The notes beneath the pieces are model-generated. The model was given only the letters and a program-made list of their open reading frames with translations. It was not told where the DNA came from and did not search any database. From NCBI RefSeq assembly GCF_027579695.1, contig NC_083571.1, forward strand, positions 37,061,943 through 37,125,942: a stretch of 64,000 nucleotides of DNA, read 5' to 3'. The stretch is from Neoarius graeffei. Its lineage: Eukaryota; Chordata; Actinopteri; Siluriformes; Ariidae. Position numbers and translations under genes: made by a program. Positions 54,801 to 64,000 of the stretch are shown here, one piece after another (positions within the stretch are counted from its first letter, which is position 1; the number at the start of each line of letters is the position of its first letter).

Positions 54801-57800
54801 TTAGCAGCTGAATGCTCCTTGGCACAAAAGATGTTATAGCTCTGTTTGTTTTTACATGTGGCATTCTACTGTATAATGGAGTCCTGAGGGGAGAGGGGAG
54901 TACTCAGGGAAGAGGGGGTGGGATGGATCATCCAGTATCTTCAAGGCCAAATTAATGGTGTATTCATCAGAAATCTGCATGATACTTTTAATTTCTGATC
55001 CAGTTATTTTCCTACCAAGTTTTGTAATCTTATCCAGCATATTCCTGTTTTGAACAGATAAACCACCCCCCGCCCCCCAACACTGAATTACAAAGGTCAC
55101 AACACTCTGTATAAAAGTTAAATAAAACAATCTCAAAATCACTGTATCAGCCTTAAAGCTACGCAGTTTCCTTAAAAAATAAAGTCTTTGTTGTGCCTTT
55201 GTATATCTTGCAAGAGTATTTGCCCTCCATGTGAGCTTATTGTCTATAATAGTGCCTAAGTACTTATACTCTTCCACTTTGTCAATATCACTCCCATGTA
55301 CAGAAACTGGTTTAAGAGGGGGCCTTTTCCTAAAATTGATAACCATTTCTTTGGTTTTCAAAATATTTAAAATCAAGGAATTTTCATTTTATTATTCTTC
55401 ACACACTTGTGAAATTTCCTCTCTGCATTTGACCTATCTGAAGCAGTGAACACACACGTGAGCAATGAGCACACACACATACCCAGGGCAGTGGGCAGCC
55501 ATGCTAACGGCACCCAGGGAGCAATTGGGAGTTAGGTGCCTCGCTCAAGGGCACACCAGCCCAAGTCTGTCCCATTTTAACCTAACTGTATGTCTTTGAA
55601 CTGTGGGGGAAACTGGAGCACCCGGAGGGAACCCACACAGACACGGGGAGAACATGCAAACTCCACACAGAAAGGCCCTCACCAGCCACTGGGTTCAAAC
55701 CCAGAACCTTCTTGCTGTGAGGCGACCGTGCTAACCACTACACCACCGTGCCGCCCACAGAGACACACACAGCTCAGTGTCAAACCTTTACCTCTTACTC
55801 TGCTCTATTCTGAATACGTATGTTGTAGAGTAAGCACTTACGCACAACTCGGCCTGATTAACTGAGCCCACATCCAGAACCGATTCTGGGATCTTTTGGG
55901 GACGGGAGCTCCTAATCACGTTTGGTTATGGTTTTATATAATCAGTCAGATGTTCACCTTCCTCGCATCACAGAAAGTAACTTAACAAGTTGATCCAGTC
56001 AGGTTAAGGGAGGTCAAGGGAGTAAACGTCTCTGTGGGAGGGGCATACTCTCTCCACCCTTTTATTCAGAGCCAATCCACAGAGTTTGCATGTATGCAGA
56101 AGAAGGTAGATAGCACTTTCATCTGAAATGAACATAGGTGTTTAAAAAACACCTAAATCACCTTCTAGTTTTTTATGTGGTAATTGTAATTGCTAATATT
56201 ATAATCATAATCCCTCCTCCAGATGGGGCTTTTGAAGTATTCTGGCTATCAGATCGCCTTCTCTGTGTGGGGTGAGTGTGTTACGTTATGTTTAAATGCA
56301 TTTCTTCTAATATTTGTATGTTTTCTATCAACAACAAGAACAATTATGCTACCATTTGGAGTAGATTATCTGCTTAGTAAATAAACAGAACATTTGCAGG
56401 TTATTTCATCGTGCACATTGTGATGTTCATGATTGGCATGGTGTTTGTATACCTGGTTATATTACCGATCCAGGAAGACGGATTTCTCGCCTGGTTGAAG
56501 TGGGTGTCCCTGAGTCTGTAAGTCCTGATTCATCCGTTTCTTCTCCAGGGATGGGGAGCTTGGAGGCCTCTACCATTTTAGCTCATTTGCTTAAATATTT
56601 AGTCCAGTACTAAAAGTTGAAATATAAAACTTATCTTAAGGAGAAATGTTAACAGAGATGAGACAAAAATGTATTTACAATCACAGCTTCATGGTCGAGG
56701 TTTAGAAGCTGCAGTCTGATCCCAGTTCTGTGTTTTATAATTTCAGGGCCAATTTCTTCATCTTGATCATTGTGATGGTGTTGCAGCGCGTGCTGAGCCG
56801 TATATTTTTCCTGCAAGACAAAATCTCACCGACAGATGAAGACAAGCCATTAGCACTCAACAACAGGTAACACGAAAGTTAATTATAATAAACAAGTCCA
56901 GAATAGCAACAGTAAATTACAGTAAGTCCTATTTTATGTTCATTAGAGAAACTGAGCCGAGCAGGTAAAATCCTGTTAAGTTCAAATTTTAATCAAGAAA
57001 ACTAGGGATACTTTATTGGCATGAATGCTCATTTAGACAAAAAGGTGTCTAGGTGAATCTTCTTCTTGTTCCGAGACGTGAAATAGAACTGCTAAAATCT
57101 GTGGTGGTTCATTTTTGACTTCCAGCATTCAGAAACACTCTTTCACAAGTTTACAGATGTGTGTTTTTCACCCTCTTCACTTAATTCCTATCTCTCTAAC
57201 CTCCGCAGGAAGGCCTTCCATAACTTTAACTACTTCTTTTTCTTCTGTAACGTGATCTTGGGCTTGATGAACTGCTTGTTGCGGTTAATAAAAAGTGCCG
57301 CCGTGGGTCTGATGTTGCTGTCACGCATCGAGCGGACCATAATGCCAGAAGGCTTTGAGAATCTGGACAACAGTAAGACTGTAGTTTTTCCTTTTAAACT
57401 CGTGTTTATCTCATTTCCGGTTGTGTTCACTGTTGCCTTTTTGAGTTCAAGGGTTTAATAAGATAAGATAAGATAAGATAAGATAAGATAAGATAAGATA
57501 AGATAAGATAAGATAAGATACAGTGGTGCTTGAAAGTTTGTGAACCCTTTAGAATTTTCTATATTTCTGCATAAATATGACCTAAAACATCATCAGATTT
57601 TCACACAAGTCCTAAAAGTAGATAAAGAGAACCCAGTTAAACAAATGAGAGAAAAATATTATACTTGGTAATTTATTTATTGAGGAAAATGATCCAATAT
57701 TACATATCTGTGAGTGGCAAAACTATGTGAACCTCTAGGATTAGTAGTTAATTTGAAGGTGAAATTAGAGTCAGGTGTTTTCAATCAGTGTGATGACAAT

Positions 57801-60800
57801 CAGGTGTGAGTGGGCACCCTGTTTTATTTGAAGAACAGGGATCTATCAAAGTCTGATCTTCACAACACATGTTTGTAGAAGTGTATCATGGCACGAACAA
57901 AGGAGATTTCTGAGGACTTCAGAAAAAGCGTTGTTGATACTCATCAGGCTGGAAAAGGTTACAAAACCATCTCTAAAGAGTTTGGACTCCACCAATCCAC
58001 AGTCAGATAGATTATGTACAAATGTAGAAAATTCAAGACCATTGTTACCCTCCCCAGGAGTGGTCGACCAACAAAGATCACTCCAGGAGCAAGGCGTGTA
58101 ATAGTCGGCGAGGTCACAAAGGACCCCAGGGTAACTTCTAAGCAACTGAAGGCCTCCCTCACATTGGCTAATGTTAATGTTCATGAGTCCACCATCAGGA
58201 GATCACCGAACAACAATGGTGTGCATGGCAGGGTTGCAAGGAGAAAGCCACTGCTCTCCAAAAAGAACATTGCTGCTCATCTGCATTTTGCTAAAGATCA
58301 CGTGGACAAGCCAGAAGGCTATTGGAAAAATGTTTTGTGGATGGATGAGACCAAAATAGAACTTTTTGGTTTAAATGAGAAGCATTATGTTTGGAGAAAG
58401 GAAAACACTGCATTTCAGCATAAGAACCTTATCCCATCTGTGAAACATGGTGGTGGCAGTATCATGGTTTGGACCTGTTTTGCTGCATCTGGGCCAGGAT
58501 GGCTTGCCATCATTGATGGAACAATGAATTCTGAATTATACCAGTGAATTCTAAAGGAAACCGTCAGGACATCTGTCCATGAACTGAATCTCAAGAGAAA
58601 GTGGGTTATGCAGCAAGACAACAACCCTAAGCACACAAGTTGTTCTACCAAAGAATGGTTAAAGAAGAATAAAGTTAATGTTTTGGAATGGCCAAGTCAA
58701 AGTCCTGACCTTAATCCAATCGAAATGTTGTGGAAGGACCTGAAGCAAGCAGTTCATGTGAGGAAACCCACCAACATCCCAGAGCTGAAACTGTTCTGTA
58801 TGGAGGAATGGGCTAAAATTCCTCCAAGCCGGTGTGCAGGACTAACAGCAGTTACTGGAAATGTTTAGTTGCAGTTATTGCTGCACAAGGAAGGGGGTCA
58901 CACCAGATACTGAAAGCAAAGGTTCACATACTTTTGCCACTCACAGATATGTAATATTGGATCATTTTCCTCAAGAAATAAATGACTAAGTATAATATTT
59001 TTGTCTCATTTGTTTAACTGGGTTCTCTTAATCTACTTTTAAGACTTGTGTGAAAATCTGATGATGTTTTATGTCATATTTATGCAGAAATATAGAAAAT
59101 TCTACAGGGCTCACAAACTTTCAAGCACCACTGTAAGATAAGAACCTTTTATTATCCCACAAGGGGAAATTTACATTGTTACAGCAGCAAAATAAAGAGA
59201 AAAAGATAAGGCAGTGAATGAGTAGTGCAAAAGTACTAAGTATAAAAAAAGGATAGATATAAAAGAAATAAACTACAAAATTTAGAGATAAAAAATTAAC
59301 AAATTTGCATAAATTGACAGGTTTGCAGATATACAGTTAATATAAGTGTATTACAAAGGTGGAATTGCATGTGTAAGTATTGCACAGGTAGTATTGCACA
59401 AGTAAGTAGGTATATTGCATAAGAGCCATTTTAACTATGTGTAGCTAGCACTTCGCTGTAAAGTACTGATGCTGATAATCAGTGCACACAGTATACGTTC
59501 AGAGGGGTTTCTGTGGTCTTTACCTTCCCTGATCTTTATTCTTAGTTCCTTCTGTACCATCCTCAATTCCTCTCTGTTTCCTGATCTGAATACTCTCTTC
59601 TTCTCATTCAAGAGAGCCTTCAGCTCAGGAGTGACCCAGGGTTTGTTGTTTGAGAAGCACCATAATGTTTTAGTGGGCACAGTGGTCTCCACACAGATGT
59701 TTATGTAGTCCGTGATGCAGCTTGTGAGGCTGTCTACGTCCTCATGGGGCTCACGAAGAACATCCCAGTCTGTAGTGCCAAAGCAGTCCTTCAAAGCCTC
59801 ATAAGCCTCATCAGTCCAGCTTCTCACCTGTTGAGCACAGCACCAACTAACAGTGAGTGAAAATAATAGCTCTTATCCACTGTTTTGTTCTTGATGAACA
59901 GCCACTGTTGGTCATTGACAACAAGTTATCCTGATGCAATGAAGTGCTTTTCTTCAGTGAAACAAAACCTGCTGAAATCCAGCTTGATCCAAGCTAATTA
60001 ATGTGCATCATTACAATCATTGAGCTAACATTATAAAGAATGCTTTCTATAACATAACATAACCAGAGCTAAATCATATTGGCAAGTTTGGTGACTTTTT
60101 TTTTAACCAGAGGCCAAAGAAATGGAATTTCCATCTGTTTTGGGAGGTGTCCTCGCTCTGTGTTGAATTTATTTGTGATGTTACAGTCCACAGTCTGCTA
60201 ACTCTAGAACTCGACATCCAGTTTTCCCGAAAACAAGCTGAAATGTAGACTCGTCTGACCACAGCACACGTTTCCACTGTCCTTTGGTCCATCTGAGATG
60301 AGGTTGGGCCTAGAGAAATCAGTGGCATTTCTGTATAGAATTGATGAATGGCTTCCTCCTTGTGTAATACAGTTATTATTATTAATCCAGCTCCATTTCT
60401 CGATGCAGCAGTGGACTGTGTTCGGTGACGATGGTTTCCGAAGTACTCCCGAGCCCATGTGGCTATATTTGTAACATTAGCAAAACGGTTTCTCAGGCAG
60501 TGCTGCCTGAGAGCTCAAAGGTCATGCACATTCAACAGTGGCTTCCAACCTTGCCCTTTACACACTGAGATGTCTCAGAATTCCCTGAATCTTTTCACAA
60601 TATTATGGACTGTAGATTTTGAAAGATGTAAAATCTTCCACTGAGAAATGTTCTTTTAAATTGACTCACAATTCTCTCATGAATTTTGGCACAAAAGAGT
60701 GAGCCACGATCCATCCTTGCTTATAAAGACTGAGCCTTTGGTGCATACTCCTTTTATACTCAATTACGTTACCAATTAACCTGCTTATTGTGGAATCTTC

Positions 60801-62427
60801 CAAAATGGTGTTACTTGAATATCCTATAAATATTTCAGTCGTATTTTGCCTCTGTCCTAACTTTTTTTGAGTGTGTTGCAGGCATCAAATACTATCTTTG
60901 TTTATATTTATAAAATACAATTCAGTTGGTCAGTAAAACTATTGAAAATCTTTTCCTTGTACATTTGTCAGTTAATTAAAGGCTCATGTAAATTAACAAA
61001 TCACAGATTTTTGATTTTATTGCATTTTGGAAAATATCCCAACTTTTCTGGAAATGGGGTTAGTAATAACAGACCTGTGACTAAAAATTAATTCATTTGT
61101 TTATACTGATTAAAAATATCCAATAAGTTGATTTCCATTCCACCGGCTGAATGGAACACCAGCATACTGCTAAAAAGGGTTAATACTAAGTAAATTACTT
61201 CCTAATCCCTAATTCCTGCCCTAGATGCCCAGCCGAGTTGGGATCCAATACTTTCTTAGTATTAACCCTTTTTAGCAGTATGTGTTCCATTCAGCCGGTG
61301 GAATGGAAATCAACTTATTGGACATTTTTAATCAGTATAAACAAATGAATTAATTTATAGTTGCAGGTCTTTTATTACTAATGCCATTTCCAGAAATGTA
61401 CTACTGTAGCAGAAAGTTCTGGATTCATGTGCAGGAGATGCATTGTGAAATCCAAAACTCAACCACGTTTCAAAATCATCAAATGGGCAAAGATCAAATG
61501 CAGAAGGCAAAAAATATCCAAAACAAAAGGGCAAAATCCAAAGACTTGTCAAGAGTCGATGCAAAGGTCAGAACAAAGAGGAATATCAGTGGCAGGATAC
61601 AAGGCTCTGACACCAAGGTTAGCAAGACTTCACAACAATACATTGTGCATGTGGTCGTGATTTACTCAAAATTTAGATGCTTTGAGGAACTAGAATCCAC
61701 CAAAACCTCACCACTGTGCATAAAGACATGTGAGGCAGTGGGGAGGTAGGGCAAAGTGAAGGAGAAGGGGAAAACATGTGGAGGGGTGTTGGTGTTAGTG
61801 CTCCTTGTTTTCAGGGACCCTGGATCCACTTGGAAATTCCTTCTGGGACTGAAGTGATGAATATTCACCTTTTAATCAGGGGTCCTGATAGGGTTTCCTG
61901 TGACAACAGGGATAGCAACCAGACTGCGAAGTGTATTACCCATAAAGCACCAGGGTTTAACACCAAAAGTGCATACAAGCAATGATTGAGAAAATTGAGA
62001 AGATTACCAAACCATTTGTTCATTCTTCTATCCATTCTGTTATTTGTTGTCAGGTTACTGTATGTGGTTGGGAATGATCATGGCAGACCATCATCATACT
62101 AATCCAGTACTGGTGTGTTTCTGCCACCTGCTGCTCAAATACAATTTAGAGAGATTCCAAGATGGCGAGTACTCACACTTAAACCAAGGTACCAAGCAAG
62201 ATTAATGTTTAGCTGGACAAATGTCTCCTTACAAAGCGATACACACATCTTTATTTCTGTTCTGTTCTCCAGAGCCTCTAGCGAAGGACCGAGTTCGCAC
62301 TCGCTGGCTTCTTGTCTACACCCTACTGAGGAATCCTCAACTCATCCTGATGAGGAAGAAACACAAGCAAAAAAATGACAAAGAGGGTGAATTTGCCTTC
62401 GCCTGGGCCGTCTCACATACAGCATAA
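45756..62427 (+). CDS. STRA6-family retinol transporter gene (stra6 or stra6l/rbpr2), 17 exons
   Basis: Membrane receptor that takes up retinol from RBP4. Exons: 45756-45825, 47801-47898, 48283-48413, 48519-48639, 49270-49360, 49482-49586, 51775-51836, 51926-52037, 53377-53488, 53719-53794, 53921-53999, 56223-56271, 56400-56517, 56747-56866, 57209-57372, 62054-62188, 62273-62427. All have GT/AG borders and agreeing phases. From the Met at 45763 the product is 596 aa. Family-typical stretches are [85 protein letters not shown] and [18 protein letters not shown]. Many hydrophobic segments fit a multi-pass protein. [10 protein letters not shown] and the short N-terminus lean towards stra6l, but the paralogue is not settled. 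Exon 1 sits behind a strong acceptor-like tract, so upstream exons are possible. Confidence 0.88.
46182..47072. mobile_element. Inverted-repeat DNA element carrying a RecQ-like helicase fragment
   Basis: Ends TAGCCTAGTAAAC and (reverse complement) TAGCCTGGCAAGC. Perfect 9 bp target duplication ACCTTTTTG (46173-46181 and 47073-47081). 891 bp in intron 1 of the STRA6-family gene. Nine-base duplications occur in few superfamilies (for example Mutator- or Merlin-like); no transposase is present to decide. Confidence 0.75.
46391..46582 (+). pseudogene. RecQ-like helicase N-terminal fragment with Walker A motif
   Basis: Encodes [20 protein letters not shown], then [20 protein letters not shown] and [14 protein letters not shown], the Q-motif-like and Walker A (TGYGKS) region of RecQ-family DNA helicases. 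One base is missing just after LIYQL. In the +1 frame the sequence continues with a typical APLVAKRMG, then diverges. The fragment is bounded by the transposon ends, so it was probably captured or is a remnant of the element's own helicase. Confidence 0.7.
47082..47800. other. Intron 1 remainder, no recognisable feature
   Basis: Intronic sequence after the RecQ-bearing element. A segment at 47240-47460 contains phrases such as GACCAGATGACCCCAAAAATG and CGAGGTAAAAATCATTG that look repetitive, but I cannot name the family. Confidence 0.35.
48484..48512. repeat. (TG)n microsatellite abutting exon 4
   Basis: About 14 TG units directly before the TTTTCAG acceptor of exon 4. Confidence 0.95.
48692..48732. 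repeat. (TG)n microsatellite
   Basis: About 20 units in intron 4. Confidence 0.95.
49203..49262. repeat. (TG)n microsatellite upstream of exon 5
   Basis: About 30 units ending seven bases before the acceptor of exon 5 (49270). Confidence 0.95.
49587..49658. repeat. (CT)n(CA)n microsatellite at the exon 6 donor
   Basis: Starts within the donor itself (CAGCAG|GTCTCTCT) and runs about 40 bp of CT then 30 bp of CA. Confidence 0.95.
50477..50860 (+). pseudogene. THAP-domain exon with internal tandem repeats
   Basis: From ATG 50477: [20 protein letters not shown], then [13 protein letters not shown]. This is the start of a THAP finger (C4/C9, FP, Trp). The segment around [11 protein letters not shown] is repeated five times with unit starts at 50551, 50592, 50634, 50697 and 50760 (spacings 41, 42, 63, 63 bp), giving [24 protein letters not shown] and [12 protein letters not shown] in shifting frames. 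The repeats break the domain. Confidence 0.65.
51131..51343 (-). pseudogene. Acidic YMYEP exon, similar to the ballast-gene N-terminus
   Basis: [20 protein letters not shown], then [13 protein letters not shown] and a Ser/Asp-rich tail. Compare MSDYDSD...GYLYEP in the gene at 29417: the same position of a short acidic start and a Y-x-YEP motif. The Cys-rich ballast part is not present in this element. Confidence 0.45.
51696..51765. repeat. (TG)35 microsatellite just upstream of exon 7
   Basis: 70 bp ending nine bases before exon 7 of the STRA6-family gene. Confidence 0.97.
51847..51896. repeat. (AC)25 microsatellite just downstream of exon 7
   Basis: 50 bp beginning ten bases after the exon 7 donor. 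Complementary to the (TG)n on the other side of the exon. Confidence 0.97.
52424..52800 (-). mobile_element. tRNA-headed SINE, full length (copy 10)
   Basis: Minus-strand copy in intron 8 of the STRA6-family gene. Perfect target duplication CCAACAACTCA (52413-52423 and 52801-52811). Confidence 0.96.
54374..54740 (+). mobile_element. tRNA-headed SINE (copy 11) inside the L2 3' UTR
   Basis: Starts GGGGCAGCACGGTGG and ends GATGAGATGAG. Flanks ATATATAAATA and ATACATAAATA form an imperfect target duplication. Confidence 0.92.
54860..55376 (-). pseudogene. L2-type LINE reverse transcriptase C-terminal region
   Basis: Encodes [60 protein letters not shown] and [18 protein letters not shown], the thumb and C-terminal domain of fish L2-group LINEs. 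The catalytic palm lies in the missing 5' part. Confidence 0.85.
55410..55756 (-). mobile_element. Composite SINE: same tRNA head, different 3' body (copy 12)
   Basis: The head (55575-55756, minus strand) matches the other SINEs from the CCACCGTGCCGCC end through the CTCCGG-type region. The rest (55410-55560) instead contains GGTGCCGTTAGCATGGCTGC and GCCCTTGAGCGAGGCACC (minus strand), another common fish SINE/LINE tail. Confidence 0.7.
57458..57520. repeat. (AGATA)n tail of a LINE
   Basis: About 12 AAGAT units. The same unit resumes at 59135 (TAAGATAAGAACC) after the Tc1 insertion, so it is one simple-sequence LINE tail split by a transposon. Confidence 0.9.
57521..59133 (+). mobile_element. 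Tc1-like transposon, 1613 bp, in intron 15
   Basis: Begins CAGTGGTGCTTGAAAGTTTG and ends with the inverted counterpart. TA duplications at 57519-57520 and 59134-59135. Contains a plus-strand transposase gene with few lesions. Confidence 0.96.
57888..58868 (+). pseudogene. Tc1-like transposase with two nonsense codons
   Basis: Starts [20 protein letters not shown] at 57888. DNA-binding part with [20 protein letters not shown] box in [13 protein letters not shown], catalytic [13 protein letters not shown] (Asp 1), [11 protein letters not shown] (Asp 2) and [11 protein letters not shown] (Glu). A TAG after HQSTVR (58008) and a TGA after MNSELYQ (58545) interrupt the frame. The DDE set itself is intact. 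Confidence 0.93.
59134..59830 (-). mobile_element. L2/CR1-group (Rex1-like) LINE 3'-rearranged remnant
   Basis: The 3' end near 59140-59170 (minus strand AATGTAAATTTCCCCTTGTG then a TCTTA repeat). The coding piece at 59470-59827 encodes [40 protein letters not shown] and [16 protein letters not shown], the linker between endonuclease and reverse transcriptase. Polymerase sequence between them is deleted. Confidence 0.75.
60075..61063 (-). mobile_element. Decayed Tc1-like element
   Basis: Minus-strand Tc1-like transposase remnants can be followed in pieces, for example around 60220-60300 ([19 protein letters not shown]) and 60440-60600. The right end CCCCATTTCCAGAAAAGTTG (minus strand, 61037-61060) resembles the inner Tc1 family at 42136. 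Too many indels for a continuous frame. Confidence 0.6.
61042..61399. repeat. Large imperfect palindrome (about 147 bp arms)
   Basis: 61042-61190 and 61255-61399 are inverted copies of each other, separated by 64 bp. The arms share, for example, CATTCCACCGGCTGAATGGA at 61137 and its reverse complement at 61293. The outer end of each arm includes the terminal repeat of the decayed Tc1 element next to it. Confidence 0.9.
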
Positions 62428-62574
62428 AAAACAACGCGGGTGTGCATAAAATCTTGCAGATATTTTAGCTCTTTTTTTAAAGCAAAAATATTATTCTGCC
62501 AAAAGAATTAAACAAATTTACAAGCTCTGCCATCAAAATATTACGTTCATATAGCATGAGACATTTGAGTTATT

Positions 62575-62614
62575 AAGACAAGTCAAGACAAGAAGCCTTT
62601 ATTTGTCACATGTA
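62575..62614 (-). repeat. LINE 3'-end fragment
   Basis: Minus strand CATGTGACAAATAAAGGCTT followed by a CTTGT repeat. Shares its end with the small insertion at 594-657. It provides the TA site of the following Tc1 element. Confidence 0.5.

Positions 62615-64000
<1,386 letters not shown>

Larger units (their letters stand above)
54198..55390 (-). mobile_element. L2-type LINE, 5'-truncated, in intron 11
   Basis: The 3' end is on the left: a (GAAT)n tail at 54200-54222 and the L2-like end GCAAGACAAATTCCCCTTGG (minus strand). The coding remnant is at 54860-55376. A SINE (54374-54740) is inserted in the 3' untranslated part. Confidence 0.82.

Overview
The window looks like vertebrate genomic DNA from a teleost fish: a spliced STRA6-family gene, fish-type LINEs (Rex3, RTE, L1-Tx1, L2, an RNase-H-bearing I/Nimb-type element), several Tc1/mariner elements, a Gmr1-like Gypsy element and twelve copies of one tRNA-headed SINE. 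A catfish or other otophysan is a weak guess from the SINE type. There are no bacterial-style operons and no free-standing RNA genes.

Layout. 1-4880: an RTE LINE on the minus strand, broken by a 1.4 kb inverted-repeat element that itself holds a 315 bp Harbinger-type MITE. 5590-6995: a Gypsy pol remnant cut by a SINE. 7768-8444: a small TTAA-flanked element with a THAP exon. 10692-22459: one L1-Tx1 LINE (minus strand, perfect 15 bp target duplication) that has received at least three later insertions, among them an apparently intact I/Nimb-type LINE (13530-18657) with two open ORFs. 24018-26754: a Rex3 LINE whose 5' part is inverted. 28651-38849: a Gmr1-like Gypsy element with two LTRs and integrase upstream of reverse transcriptase, interrupted by a 3.7 kb TTAA-flanked Kolobok-like element and by one hAT element nested in another. 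42081-45302: a Tc1 element inside a second Tc1 element. 45756-62427: a 17-exon STRA6-family retinol transporter gene on the plus strand, whose introns hold transposons, SINEs and long GT/CA repeats. 62615-end: a Tc1 element running off the window.

The most unusual content is the Kolobok-like element at 29058-32758. It carries a complete two-exon gene for a stand-alone P2X7 C-terminal (ballast) domain protein, convergent with the last exons of its transposase. A second TTAA-flanked element at 50193-51646 carries a THAP exon on one strand and a similar acidic N-terminal exon on the other. This suggests that ballast-domain genes travel as the second gene of Kolobok-like transposons.

The STRA6-family gene is the only clear single-copy host gene. 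All its predicted splice phases agree, and the predicted protein is about 596 residues if the first visible Met is used.
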